The translations under genes and the position numbers were made by a program. Positions 34,925 through 47,562 of a stretch of 64,000 nucleotides of DNA are shown here, one piece after another. Positions within the stretch are counted from its first letter, which is position 1. The number at the start of each line of letters is the position of its first letter. Source of the DNA: Dromiciops gliroides (taxonomy: Eukaryota > Chordata > Mammalia > Microbiotheria > Microbiotheriidae); contig NC_057861.1 of NCBI RefSeq assembly GCF_019393635.1, positions 742,130,732-742,194,731 of the forward strand, given 5' to 3'. Below the pieces are notes generated by a model, which worked only from the letters and a program-made list of their open reading frames with translations, made no database searches and was not told where the DNA came from.

Positions 34925-35143
34925 CTGTCACTTTGGCCTTGAAAGGGCTGCCTGCAATGTGGTTGGGTCCACCATATTTCACACCAATCAGATAATTTCC
35001 TGGAGCCATCGGTGTGTACATGACTTTGTAACCTTCCGGAGTCTCCTGGCAGTCCATTTTGACCTTGGATGGTCCTTCAATTGTAACAGACAGTGTCCCT
35101 GGGCCAGCTCTGGTGGTATTGATGAAAAACTCTGATTGGACAC
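34925..35143 (-). CDS. FLNB: FLNB exon, repeat 23
   Basis: The exon is 219 nt, acceptor TTTCAG, donor ACAG|GTAAGG, phase 1-1. It encodes [20 protein letters not shown] to [13 protein letters not shown] sits 4 nt into the downstream intron and its target duplication spans the exon's last 12 nt, so a second copy of the donor lies at 34752. Confidence 0.97.
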
Positions 35144-35234
35144 CTGAAAGAAAGGTTTTCAGTTAGCCTTTGCTCAAGGAAATTCGTTTAATAATATATG
35201 GGTGTGATAAGATCAGTAGTTGACATTTACAATA

Positions 35235-35400
35235 GAGACAGCATTAGACTTTGAGGCAGAGACCTGAGTTCAAATCTAATCTCAGACACTTACTAGCTCT
35301 GTTACCCTGAGCAAATCACTTCACCTGTGTTTGCCTTGGTTCCCTCATCTGGTCAGATGAAACAACACACATAGAGTGCTACACAAACCTTAAAACTCAG
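35235..35400 (+). mobile_element. MIR-like CORE-SINE
   Basis: GAGTTCAAATCTAATCTCAG, TACTAGCTCTGTTACCCTGA and TGCCTTGGTTCCCTCATCTG. Confidence 0.65.
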
Positions 35401-37104
35401 CCAGGCCTATGCCGAGGCAGCAACAGGCAAATGCTATGGTGTCTGCCATTTTGTTTGTGGTCCGTGCGTCTTCTGAACATGCTGTTCTGTGCCTCAGTTG
35501 GGAGCCCAAGAGCTCACAGGCTCCTTCCCCAGGTGATGTTGCGTCCATCTCTCTCCCTACCTAGTATAAGCCCTTCACTTACAGATGAGGAAAACACCAG
35601 AAACGGGATGTGGAGCTCGCTCCGAGATGGTCTCTGCTTTCTGACAAGAGAGACAAGACTTCACCTTCAGAGCTCTGCCCGAAGGCCTCCCAATTCTACC
35701 AAATGAATGGTCAGGGATGCTCCTTAATCAGTTCCCCAGCAAAGCAAACAAGCTTTTCTGCGGACCAAGAGAGAAATCTGCCCAGCCAACACCCAACCGC
35801 CATCTTTATAAACTGACTTCTAGGAGCGCAGCTTCAGAGCTGGGATGGACCTCAGAGGCCATTTGTCTGACCCGCCTCTTTTTTGCAGATGACGAAACTG
35901 AGGTCAAGTGAGCTGGTCAGGCTGACAGTAAGTAGCAGACAAAAGGATGGGAATACAGGTTTCCTGTGTGTAGCCCATGTTGGGCGATAGAAAGCGTGTG
36001 TTTCTGAATAGCATCTGTGCCTCAGTTGTGGGGCTGGCCCCAAAGGAGGGCTGTGCATCCAAGAGGAGCTACCCTAACCCAGGATGAAACAAATGAGCAG
36101 AGGTTCCCACTCACAACCTGTTTCTGTCAGTGGAATCTGGGGCCTTTCTGGAAAAAAAAAATGGACCCAGCTGCTGAAAAGAGTGTTTTGGTTTAATTGT
36201 AGCCGTGACTCCAGGGAATGAATGACTTTTGGCTGTTACTAAAACAAAGGAGCTACAATCACCAATGTCTAAAGACATAATCCAGATGTTCCCCAAAGCC
36301 TTCAACAGCTCCACCGGCATCTGGGGTCCCAGCTCTATGCCCCATCGGTTTGATCTGGTCTTGGCCCAGTTACTAATCGCTGTGGCTGGGATTGTGGACA
36401 CGGCTGCCAGGGTCACTGGGTGAGTAAAGGGGGAGGTAGCAAAGGTGGGGGGGGGGGAGAGATGGGATGGGGACGTTTCCAGGAAAAGTCTACGGCAGAA
36501 ACGGGAGGTTAGAACAGATGTTTTCAAACAAGACTGCAGAGAATTAGCAACAGAAGAAGAAGGCGCCAAAGTTATTTTGTTTCTTGGACGGACTCGCTCC
36601 ATTCCAGAGAATTTGAGGTAGGGGGAGCAAGAGGGAGAGCAAGAGAAGGAGGGAAAGCACCACCCCCCCCCCCAAACAAAAACACAGGATTCAGGAGCCA
36701 CAGAGACTAGCCCTGCTGCCTTTCAGGATAAACAACGTTACACAAGCTAGATGCCAACAACCCCCCCCCACCATCCCAACCAAATCTGTTCTACCCGTCC
36801 AAAATCTTGCCTGAATTCAGTGTTGTATGTCATAGATCTGGGAGCCCACGGTCCTCCCAAGCCAGATGACGCTTTCTTCTCTACTAACAGAGTTCCGAGG
36901 AGAGGCACCAGGAACCAGGGCTGGGTTCATGTTTGGGGAGGTAGGGCTAGGTAGGTTCACCGGAAAACGATACGGGGGGTGGTTTGAGGGAACCGTTGGC
37001 TCACTGAGTCACCAGTGCGATGTCAGCCAAGAAAGCTAAGCTGAGGCGACCTTTGGCCACGTGGCGGAAGGCCCAGTGTCCAGGAGAAGGGAGGCGATGG
37101 GCCC

Positions 37105-37320
37105 CACTGTCCTCGGCGCTGGTCAGCGCACCTTGGATTGTGTTCACTTTGGGGCGACACACTTTAGGAAGGACGCCAATAAGCTGGAGCGTGTCCAGAG
37201 GAAGCCAGGGTAAATGGGGCAGCACCTCGAGTCCAGGCCACGCGATGTGGCGGGAGTCACCCGGCAACATTCAGCTTGGACAGAACTTCAGGGGGAAACG
37301 TGAGAACACAAGGATCTGAA
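37105..37320 (+). mobile_element. CR1/L3-like LINE fragment
   Basis: Order CCACTGTCCTCGGCGCTGGT, GATTGTGTTCACTTTGGGGC, AATAAGCTGGAGCGTGTCCA matches the CR1/L3 ORF2 C-terminal region. It keeps several CpGs, unusual for such an old element. Confidence 0.6.
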
Positions 37321-38599
37321 AGACGGGCCCCAAGGGCAGAGCCAGAGGGCAGGGAATGGGCAGCCTTGGGAGCGGGTGCCGGGCATCTTCGAGCAATTCT
37401 GCCCGTCCACCTGGCAGAGAGATCAGGCTGAGGACTCCCAGTCAGGTTCAAGGGGGTCCCCTCCACTAAGTGGCTTCAGTATGGACAGCTTCTAAGGTCT
37501 CTGAACTTCAGTCTCCCCAGATGCAAAATGGGGCAGCACACGACAGAGCCAAGGAATCTAGCTGGAGGGCAGGGAGGGGCTGAGAAAAGCCAGTGACTTG
37601 TCCAAGATCACACAGGGGAGAATTCAGGCTTCTAGGTCCAGGGCCAGCCCAACCACCCTCCTTTTGTACAGATGAGAACACTGAGGCCCAGTGAGCTCGG
37701 GAGCTGCAGATGCCCCCAATCATTACTTCTGTGGATGATAACAGTCATTGCAGATGCAGCCCAGAGAGCCGGCCCAAGTCAGGAAGACCAGGGTCTAAGT
37801 CCCAGCTGTGACCCAGGCTAGCTCTGGACCCCCAGGCCAGGCACAATCACAGAAGCTCTCGATGCCCCCTCTGGGTCCCAGGCCATGAAGCAGGGGCGGG
37901 CCTTTGTAAGGGGAGGGCCAGAAGCCACCCCAAATCATCACCCCATTGGGAAGTGGGCAACACAAGTGTCATTGGCCCCACTCTTTATATGAAGAAGCCA
38001 GGGCTCAGGAAAACCAAGCAACTGGGTCTTGAGCCTGGAAGTGGCCAAGTCAGGACATGAACCCAGGCCTTCCGACCTAAAAACCTAGAACCCACTGATG
38101 GTCCATTAGATCCCCACTCCTCCCGCTCCTCTGTGGCTTGAAGGAGAAACCTCCCAGGGCTACAGCATCTCTGCCCACTCAGGGAAGGGATGCCGGCTGA
38201 CTTGTCAACTGCAGCACACCACTGCCAGGGTCCATGAGCTCAGGGCAGGCAGCCTGCTCAGAAAGGCCGAGCCATCGGCTTGTCCAGCGACGGGGTCTGT
38301 GCTGACCCTCAAGTAGGAGGAGAGAGGGGCGGCAGCTTGAGACGAGAGAAGGGGCAGCAACCATCCTGCTTGTGGACGTCACTCTCAGGGCTCATCATTG
38401 TCTCCTGGGATGGCTCTGAAGCTGGGGGTAGCTGGGGCCAAGAGAGCCCCGAGGCCCAGCAGGAAGCACACGGATGGACTTGGGAGGACAGAGCCCTTTC
38501 TCATTCTGTCTGTGGCCCAGCTGCACCATAGCAGAACAGACATCTGGGAAAGGCTGGAGCGGTGGGGGGAGGGTGCTAGGTAAATAAGACACGAGCCCC

Positions 38600-39060
38600 G
38601 TGACAAGGGGCATATTTATCCAAGATCTCACACAAGCTCGCTGTGGGTTTCCTCCCCAACGTCCCCGCACACTCGGCTCCTTCTCTGCAACCCTTAGAGC
38701 GAGCCTGAAACCTGAGCCCCAAGTGAGAGTGCGTGAGACCCCATCTTGGGAAGGAGAAAGATGAATACACAAGGCAGGGCAGAAGCAGGCGCGGCACAGC
38801 GACACGGCGCCATGGCGCGGCACAGAGCGGCTTGGCTTGGGCCAGATCCCTGGGTACAGAGCCACTGCTGGAGGCCCAGGCTGAGGCCCAGGCAGCGAGG
38901 CAGTAGCCGTCCATCCATGGAGACCCTGTCTGGGTTATTCTGGGCCCAGGCCCAAGCCCCTCTGTGTGCTCAGAGAGAGGGGAGGCAGGAGGAGGGGAGG
39001 AGAGGGCAGACACAAGCGCGCCTGGACCCACCTCTCCCCTGGCCGTCCCCCACGTGATGG
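38600..39060. other. GC- and CpG-rich patch in FLNB intron
   Basis: CpGs are dense around 38780-38835 (CAGGCGCGGCACAGCGACAC, GGCGCCATGGCGCGG). No repeat was recognised. It could be an enhancer or alternative promoter, or GC-biased drift. Confidence 0.4.
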
Positions 39061-39754
39061 ATCACCTTCCCAGAGCGATCAATAGGGCCTTGTTCCAGCA
39101 GGAAGCCCTGTGAGCCAGTCAGGGCTAAAGGTGGGAGTCAGTGTAGGCCAAAGGTGGCTCCGTCCATGCTTGGAGGAGGCTCGAATGAGGTCTGCTCACA
39201 ACTCTCTGGACAGACACAGAGGCCTTTTCTTTCTACTGCTGAGAGGGCCTGGTGCCAGATCTCAGAGAGAAGGCTCTGCCCAGAGGCTGCTCTGGGCACA
39301 TCTGTCCGGACCTCCCAGGGGCAGGCAGTCGCTCCTCTAGCCATGCAGCACTCCCTGGCCACTCGCATCTGTGTCCCTGTGCACCTGAACTTCCAACATG
39401 ACACATGGCCCACCTGTTGCCTGCAAAGGTCTTAGACTATGTCCCCTTTCAAGGTGAAGAGGAGCTGTCCAGGAGGGGCCCTGGGCTATTCTCCAGGAAG
39501 TCAGACTGGGCCTGAGCCCTTGAGGGCTTCATGAGGAATGGCACAAACAGCAACTGGCACTGATACCCAGCCCCCTGCTATGAGGAACAGGGACCCAAAG
39601 TCTGCAAAGCCCATCTTTCACACCTGCGTGAGGCAGACGGCACAAGTCCTATTCTCATGTCACACCAGAAGGAACTGAGGCTCAGAGATGGGACCATTGC
39701 CCAGGCTCACACAGCCAGATACCAAACAAACTCTTTCCTGCTCCCCTTTTCTTC

Positions 39755-39920
39755 AGGCAGTGAGGTGGCACAGTGGAGAGAAAAGACCCAGGTTCAAATC
39801 CTGCCTCAGTCACTTACTAGCCCTGTGACCCTAGGCAAGTCACTTCACATGTTTGCCTCAGTTTCTTCACCTGTAAAATGAAGGGACTGGATTTGATGGC
39901 CCCTGGGTTCTGTTTCAGTG
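39755..39920 (+). mobile_element. SINE/MIR-type fragment
   Basis: CAGGCAGTGAGGTGGCACAG head, then CCTGCCTCAGTCACTTACTA and TGCCTCAGTTTCTTCACCTG. Confidence 0.65.
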
Positions 39921-40234
39921 CTAAATCTGTGATTCTCTGATCTTTGAGGTCAAGGCCCCAAAACCAGAAATACGTGATAGGACAAGCTTCTTGGGAAACT
40001 CTATTAAACTCAGAAATTCTTCACTAAACAGCAGTGTTCCAACTCTGTGGTCTTTACACTCTTATTATTGCAGACCTACCCCCTGAGAGTTTTTATTTAT
40101 GTGGGGTTTAGCTACTGACATCTGTATATCAACCTTACATAAATTATACATCACTATCTATTATGTATCAAAGAAATAATGATGCTGTGTGCTCCGAAGC
40201 TTAGCCATGTTGTCAGGAAACTTAGGTCCCTGCA

Positions 40235-40410
40235 GGGGCAGCTAGATGGCGCAGTGGATAGAGCACCAGCCCTCGAGTCAGGAGGACCTGAGTTCAAATC
40301 CGGCCTCACACACTTGACACTTACTAGCTGTGTGACCCTGGGAAAGTCACTTAACCCCAATTGCCTCACCAAAAAAAAAAAAAAGAAAGAAAGAAAGAAA
40401 GAAAGAAAGG
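40235..40410 (+). mobile_element. A-tailed marsupial SINE
   Basis: Full length with (GAAA)n tail; flanked by AGGTCYCTGCAG direct repeats. Confidence 0.94.
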
Positions 40411-40924
40411 TCTCTGCAGCTATTACAGGTACAAGAAGAAGGCTGCTACCAGACAGAATGGTAATAGACATAAGATATAACAATAATTGATAATATAATA
40501 AATTAATAGGTAATATATCAACATATATTAGATATTATAGCTAGCTAGGTGACACAATGACTATCACAGCACAACGCTAGGAAGCTGAGCATCACTGCCT
40601 GTGAAGAGGAGGGTCCTAACAGAATCAACCAAGAAGCAGGTGTTGCTATCCATGCTGATGGATTTACCGAGTTCTTCAAGCCAACCCCCTGTGAGGTAGG
40701 TAGTGGTGGCAAGTACTTAAAGAAAGGGAAACTGAGGTTTGAGGAGGGCAAGGTGCCAGTCAGTCCCACCTCTTGAAATCAGCATCATAAAGGATTAGAA
40801 GGAGCACTGAACTAGGGCTGGGAGGCTTTATGACCTGACATTCACTTCATTGTAAATTGTCACTCAATGAGTTTAGTTGTTCAAAGTTCAGTATAATAAA
40901 CCACCCCCCTTTTTTTAAAAAGGC

Positions 40925-41104
40925 ATTTCCACTGTTCTTTCTTTTTCTTTTCTTTTCTTTTTTTTTTTTTCAGGGTAATAAGGTTTAAGTGACTTGCCCA
41001 GGGTCACACAGCTAACAACTGTCAAGTATCTGAGGTCAAATTTGAACTCAGGTCCTCCTGAATCCAGGGCCAGTGCTTTGTCCACTGCGACACCTAGCTG
41101 CCCC
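40925..41104 (-). mobile_element. A-tailed marsupial SINE
   Basis: Full length; long CTTTT tail side. Confidence 0.92.
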
Positions 41105-41245
41105 ATCACTATCCTTTGTGTTCCAAAGTCTCCTCTGCTAATAGGCAGAATAACCAAGAATTCTCCAGAAAGCAAGTTAGTAGTATTAAAGAGAGTACTT
41201 CATGCAGCCACACGCACCCCCCATCGGTGCTCTCTAGTCAGTTAC

Positions 41246-41422
41246 CTGTGGTGCCCCCTTCCAGGCCAGCTCCATACGCAGAGACGCGAGCTGGGTTTCC
41301 TGCTTGTCCCGGATCCCCGACACGCACTTTAAAGGGGCTTCCAACAACGTGGCTCCCATTGAACTTGACATCGATTGTATGAACGCCGTTCTCATGGGGA
41401 ATGAAACGAACCGCGTACTTAT
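41246..41422 (-). CDS. FLNB: FLNB exon, repeats 22/23
   Basis: The exon is 177 nt, acceptor TTGGTAG, donor ACAG|GTAACT, phase 1-1. It encodes [20 protein letters not shown] to [10 protein letters not shown]. The following intron, about 6.1 kb, is one of the longest here. Confidence 0.97.
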
Positions 41423-41564
41423 CTACCAATGAAGAAGAAGAAAGGTTAGGAGATTAAGTGTTTCATTGGCACAGCTTCCTCAAGCCCTGAAGGCCAAAGG
41501 AAAGACCACGTTTCTTCGGTTTTTCAATATAATATGCTCATCCCATGGTGGTAAGCTTCAGAAT

Positions 41565-41717
41565 TGTTTTGGTTTTTTTTTTGCAGAGCAATGAGGGTCA
41601 AGTGACTTGCCCAGGGTCACACAGCTACTAAGTGTCAAGTGTCTGAGGCCAGATTTGAACTCAGGTCCTCCTGAATCGAGGGCCGGCGCTTTATCCACTG
41701 CGCCACCTAGCTGCCCC
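41565..41717 (-). mobile_element. A-tailed marsupial SINE
   Basis: Full length; flanked by CAGAATTG direct repeats. Confidence 0.93.
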
Positions 41718-42408
41718 CAGAATTGCTTGTGGAGAATGCACCTTCCTGTAGTGTAGGCTTGCTTTGGATAGCAGCTCTACCGCTATCTAGCTGGAAGACT
41801 TTGGGCAAATCACTTGACTCCTCTGGGCAGGAGGATCAGGAAAGCTGGCCCTGGAGCCACAAGTCCTGGATTTGAGTCTCACCTCTGGGAGTCCTGGCCA
41901 AATCACTTAATCTGTTAGTTAATCTGTGTTGGTAGAAGGGAATTTCCTCCTCTGGGAGTTCTCTAAACCAATGAACCCACATGTCTAGCCCCTATCTCTG
42001 TTCCAAAATGAGGAATGTAGGGATCCAGATTAAGAACTGGAAGGGGCCTTTGAAATCATCTAGGCTGACCATTTCATTTTATAAAAGTGGATACTGGGAC
42101 TCAAGGAGGGCCGAGAAGTGACTTGTCCAAGGTCATCCAGTTAACAAGACACAAGCAGCATTCAAACTCAGGTGCTCTAATTCCAAATAACAGAAGCTCT
42201 CTAAGATCCACTATCAGCTCTAAATCCTGTGATCATCCCTCCCAAGACTTGTCGACCTGGACACCTAACCCAAGGGAGCCCTCTGAAGCTGGATTTAAAA
42301 CACGACTGCAAAAAGCTGATGATTCTATGAGTTTCTTCCCATTTATGTGCAATCTATAGAACCTCTCGTGGCGAGGTGTTTGCAGGTCTCTGGCCCGACT
42401 TTCCTCAC

Positions 42409-42541
42409 CTGGCTCCAGTTCAGAAACGTGGCATTCTTCAACTGCCCCTGAGGGGCTGTGGACTTTTGCATCAATCTTGCCTTTGGCCCCATTCAACCTT
42501 ATAGCGAAGGACACCGGCTGGTTAACTTTTAATCCAGATTC
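42409..42541 (-). CDS. FLNB: FLNB exon, repeat 22
   Basis: The exon is 133 nt, acceptor ACTCAG, donor CCAG|GTGAGG, phase 0 to 1. It encodes [20 protein letters not shown] to HVSELEP. Confidence 0.97.
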
Positions 42542-45500
42542 CTGAGTATTTAAGACATCAGATCAGTCATTACTTTCTGGGGTTCTTTCTCGAAATCATT
42601 TGGAGCATATCAAATGGACACCGAGGACAGCAGTTCACACATCAATAGGCTGTCTTTTTTTATACACCATCCGCTAACAATGGGAGAGCGCCCAACCAAG
42701 GCTCAAAGCTAAGGTACAGGGCAATGGCAATTTTGAAAGGAAGTGACCCCTCGCGTGGTCCTGCACTCCTTCACCCACATGTTGGAGGATGTGGTTCCCT
42801 ATCTCCCTGAGATGGAGAGTCAAGTCCTCTCGGTCTATAAGGTACATGGCCCAGAGCCCTTGCTAACACAGCGGGAGGGGACTAGACCCCAACAGGGCTT
42901 CCTCTGGCACATTCCCCAACGGGGTAAGATCTTTGAGCAGTTACAGGAAGGGTCAGATAGTCCATGAAGTAACATCCTAGGAATCTGACCAAAAACACCC
43001 TGGTTAAGGTAGATTTCATGTAAGTCTCCATTTCAGGAACATTGTCAAGTGTGGCCCTCAGTGACAGGTGATTTCAAGCGAAGCAACACCAACCCTCCTC
43101 TGATCTGGGCAGCCACAAGTTTTCAGCTCTGGAGATGGAAGCGTTTCAGAGGCCAGAGAGTTGAGCTCCATCATTTTACAGTGAGAGAGAATGAGGCCCA
43201 AGGACTTCCCCCAAGGACAGAGAGATAATTGGAGGTAGAGGCAGAATCTGAACCCAGGACCTCAGCTGCTAAAGCCACATTCTTTCTCTTGTCCATTGGT
43301 GCCTCCCCGTGAAAACATTTCATCTTTCCTTTTACATTTGCTCATGAACTGCTCAAGAATGCACAGTTACGCAGAAGCAAGTTGTTGCTACTATGAGGCC
43401 AGCCAATGCACAGCCCACGTTGTGGGCATTCAGGCTCCCCCACCCCCCTTAATCACAGTTAGAAGGACAGCCCCCCTCTTCACACCACTCCAAAAACCAC
43501 AACTGGAGTTGAAGTAAATCTCTGGTCCCCATGTCCCTCTTTCTTCCTGGATATTGGCTCTAGTCCATGGACAGCCATAGGACATGGTCCTAGGCCCAGC
43601 CTCTTTTGTGGTCCATTGGGATCAGGGTTATCTACGTGCCATGATGACAAATCCCAAGTAGGTTTTTTTTTCTGGGCACACAGAGGCAGACCCCCACATG
43701 GAGGACACAAACAATTCACAAAGGATGAGGAGGTGGGTGGACTGTGCACTGTCTGGGTAGATACCAATGAGTCCGAGGGGCCATCAAAGAAACAGAGAGG
43801 ACTACTAGCAAAATTGAACGTTTGGAAAAAGCCTCAGAAGGAGCAGCAGGGCTCTGGACCACTTTTCCCAGCTCACACCAGATATGGCCACACACACACA
43901 CATTTGCCCTAAAAAACATATACCCCCTTCAGCAGACAGCATTAGGAGAATGAGGACCCGTACTGAGACACTCCCCCACCTTCACGATCCCTTTTCACAG
44001 GAGTGCAATAGGCCAATCGGCTATCACATATTGATGATGGCCAACTCATTAGGAAAAGCTCTCCCCACATACATACGTCTGGCCAAGGGCGTCCAGGAGG
44101 GACATGCCACTTTCGTTCCATGAACCTGTCTGTTGGCCCCTAAAACCTGAAGAGGGAGATAAACAGCCCAGAAGGCTTGAGACACATTCGAGGCAATCTC
44201 CTGTGCCCTCGGCAGATTAGTGCCTTATCTCCCTCTGTAGGCTTTGTTTGCTCGGCAAAGACAGGAATTCCTGTCAAGAAGTCTTTAAATGAAACACAAG
44301 AAAAACATCAAAACCACAGCAACTAATCAGAAACCTTGTTCTTCTTCTGGGGGATTGGGGGAAGGGGGGGGAGATGGGGGGACCCACGCCTTCCTGATGG
44401 GGGCAGGGCTGAGAGCTGGTCTCTGTTCTCACTGGGATGTGAACAGATCCCAGGAAACTACAAACAATCTCATCAGCCAGCCACTGCGGCACCTCATCAT
44501 CAAATAGTGATTAAATTCAAGCTTGGAATCAAAACCAAGGATGATACAAGTCTTCACAAGAAATACTTACAAGGGGAGGGGAAAAAATTCACTTTTCATG
44601 AGATCTTGACCCAGTTACCATGACTTGTCTGACAAGAGATGGCTTTGTTAACTGGAAAATCTCATTTGGGGACTTATTTGGGGCTTATTTAGGGTCCTCA
44701 GAGGCTCTCCCATGGTCTTAGGTTCTGTGTACTTTTTTGATGGTTCACACCGACCCAAGGAGTGTCCCGAGCCAAATACAATACCCATTAACTGAGAGAG
44801 CAACTTTGGTGACTTGCTTTTGGTTCAATGATCTGGGCACAAACAAGGAAGGGGCACCTGCCTTCAGAATTCTCTTTCCCCTTAGCACTAGGGACAAGGA
44901 TTAATTTTCAAGGAGAACTTGGGTAAGCTAGAGCCAGCTGCCCAAATATTGGTCAGACACCTCAGAAAAGGGCTAGTGTGACAAGCAAGCGAGAAATGTC
45001 TCACTCTTTCCAGGGGAGCAAGTTGGACACCAGCCAGGCTCAGGACAACTCTACCTGGTTCGGAATGGCTTTTCTTTAACTGGATCATGGATCAGTCTAC
45101 ACTGTCAGCACCCAAGATATTACAGTGATGTATGGTCACGAAGGTCCTCAGTCCTGGGAAGCTCCAGTTTGGAAAACCCAATCAGACCAAGAATGGCAAA
45201 GAGGAAGGAGCTCTCGTTGGAGGCTCCGCTATCAGTGCCATCTTGTTTCCCTTTATTTGTAACCCTAGAGGTTCAGCCCAGGGCCTGTCCCATAGCAATG
45301 ACAACAAATGCTTCCTTTAGCTAAAAGATCCGAGTTCAACTCAGAACTTAGTCCCATGTGACCATGGGCAAGCCGCAAACTCTGTGGGCCTCAGTTTCTT
45401 GATGAATAAATTGTGGATAAAGGAATGGAGTGGGCCTCAGTTTTTGGATTAATATAATTTGGATAAATAAAACCCATTGGAAATTCACGCTGGCTCTCTG

Positions 45501-45855
45501 GGCATCAGGCTCTTTAACTACAAAATCAGGGGGTTGGACTAAATGACTTCTGAGACTGTCCAGCTTGGAACCAACAATTCTATGATCTGAGGCAGAAATA
45601 ATGTATTGGGGCCTTGATTCTCTCCAGTGCTTGCTGGTCCTGAGCGCCAGGAGTTAGTTTTAGGGGCTATACCCATCACTAGGCCATCTCTATAGTTAAG
45701 GGGAAAAAAAAAAGAGGGTAGCTACTGATCAATGGGAACCCCCAATTCGAGGGATAGGCCCCTTTGTCTGGGAAAGAGACGGGAGAGTGTCTGAAGAACA
45801 AGGGCCTGATTAGTCAGTCCGTGGTCAAGCAGACGGATGTTTCCTTATGTCTCAC
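42542..45855 (-). other. FLNB intron, few repeats
   Basis: The 3.3-kb intron between repeat-21/22 exons contains an L2 tail (45230-45320) but no SINE, unlike its neighbours. Nothing else was recognised. Confidence 0.5.
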
Positions 45856-45971
45856 CTGAAGGCTCATAACAGTGAGTCTGCGGGCATCGTCGGAGGGGGC
45901 GATGACAGGAACCAGGTAGGGGCTTTCTGGGATGTGCTCGTCGTTGAACTTGATTGACACCTCATAGTTGC
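45856..45971 (-). CDS. FLNB: FLNB exon, repeat 21/22
   Basis: The exon is 116 nt, acceptor CTTAG, donor CAG|GTGAGA, phase 1 to 0. It encodes [20 protein letters not shown] to RRLTVMSLQ. Confidence 0.97.
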
Positions 45972-46065
45972 CTAAGAGACAAGACAGCTGGGTTAGTTGA
46001 AAGAACCTGGAGGGGCATCTTTTTCCCGCTGCAGCTCATGCCTCCTACTGGCCGTGGGTACGTAC

Positions 46066-46203
46066 CAGGCTCCTGAGCAATATAGGACACACCGCACGAG
46101 CCGTTTTTATGGTCATCAAAGGCGATTTCTGCTTTGCTTGGTCCTTCGACAGCGATCGACAGGCCCCCGGCCCCAGCCTCTCTGGTCCAAATGCTAAATT
46201 CAG
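46066..46203 (-). CDS. FLNB: FLNB exon, repeat 21 (integrin-binding)
   Basis: The exon is 138 nt, acceptor TTCCAG, donor CCTG|GTACGT, phase 1-1. It encodes [20 protein letters not shown] to YIAQEP. The [16 protein letters not shown] and D strands form the groove that takes the integrin beta tail. Confidence 0.97.
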
Positions 46204-46494
46204 CTGGAAGCAGCAGACACACACACTTGGTTACAGTGCAAAGAAAGTGCTAGCATCCCTTCTGCAGGCATCACCTCCCCACCCCAGCCCTTTTCTTTTT
46301 GCCCGGGGCAAATCAATGTGAGGGAACTCCTGGAAGGGAAACACCCTCCACTAATGCAGAGGGGCAGCTCTCTATTATTGACAGCCTTGTACAATAATTA
46401 CCTGGCACATTCTGTGCTTACATGACTACCCAGAGTTACATAGGTAAGCCTTGAATCCAGGTATTCCCCACTCTACAAACTGACCGATTCATTT

Positions 46495-46735
46495 TTGTTT
46501 TTAAGTGAGGCAATTGGAGTTATGTGACTTGCCCAGGGTCACACAGCTAGTAAGTGTTAAGTGTCTGAGGCTAGATTTGAACTCAGGTACTCCTGACTCT
46601 AGGGCCAGTGCTCTATCCACTGCACCACCTAGCTGCCCCTAATTCAATTAATTATTAAGCACCTACTACGAGCTAGGCACTGTGCTAAGACACAAAAAGA
46701 AGCAAAAGACAGTCCCTGCCCTCAAGGAACAAACA
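46495..46735 (-). mobile_element. SINE followed by L2 3' end
   Basis: SINE 46495-46638 in reverse, then ATTATTAAGCACCTACTACG and CCCTGCCCTCAAGGAAC of an L2 tail. Confidence 0.85.
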
Positions 46736-47044
46736 AATATACAAAGCTCCGTTCAGGATGATTGGCACTCCACCTCTGACCCCTGTTATCAGGTCATGGT
46801 AAGCCTGCAATTCAGAGCTGATTTCCTTACAGCCTCATGGATCCTCTTCCATCCTCTCCCCCACCCCCTTCCCCACCACCAGGGGAAGAGATGGGAACAA
46901 GAACATTTGTTATAATTACATGTTTGGCAACACACAATTGTTTCCAGCTTCTAAAAACAACTGACCAGCTGTAGATTTGGGAGTGGAAGGGAACCCAGTG
47001 TCTCCCAGGGCTCTGTCCCAGCACCCTCCCCCCCTCCTTGTCAT

Positions 47045-47345
47045 GATTCTATTTTACTCTGGTGATTTCATCAGCTCCCATTGTTTTCAATGATCATCTG
47101 TATGCTGCAGATGCTCAGATCTACTCCTCCATCCCATCTCTAGGCTCTCTGCTGGCCTCACATTCCCAGCTGTCCATCAGATGTCTGAAACCGGACGTCC
47201 ATTAGACGTCTTAAACTCAACACATCCAAAACGAAATCTTTGCCCCTAAACCCTCCCCTCTTCCAAGCTTCCCTATGACTGCCAAGGGTACCACCATCAT
47301 CACGACTACCCAGCCTGACAACCTGGGTACTATCCCCAATCTGGT
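47045..47345 (+). mobile_element. L2 ORF2 fragment
   Basis: ACTCAACACATCCAAAACGA, TTTGCCCCTAAACCCTCCCC and GGTACCACCATCATCACGAC encode the LNMSKTELI-type region of L2 ORF2. Confidence 0.75.
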
Positions 47346-47370
47346 GCCAGGTCTGTAGAGTGAGTGAGTG

Positions 47371-47405
47371 AGTGAGAGTGTGTGTGTGTGTGTGTGTGTG
47401 TGTGG
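47371..47405. repeat. (GAGT)n/(GT)n microsatellite
   Basis: GAGTGAGTGAGTGAGAG then about 13 GT units. Confidence 0.95.
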
Positions 47406-47562
47406 TCAAGTCACTGGGCCAAAGTCTTCTGACAACCAGCCCTGCTCTAAGTCTACATTCCTAGGGACCCCACTGGTCCCTGGAAAGGTCCCCCATGACA
47501 CAGAACACAGTAGCCTCCTGTGCTTTGTTCTTAAGGAGAGCAAATGTCCCGATGCTGCTCAC

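Noticed and set aside
36111-36701. 196-residue minus-strand open frame
   Set aside because: Intronic, low complexity, no splice signals or recognised domain.
38395-39057. Overlapping open frames in both strands of the CpG-rich patch
   Set aside because: GC-rich sequence has few stops; the frames have no recognisable similarity.
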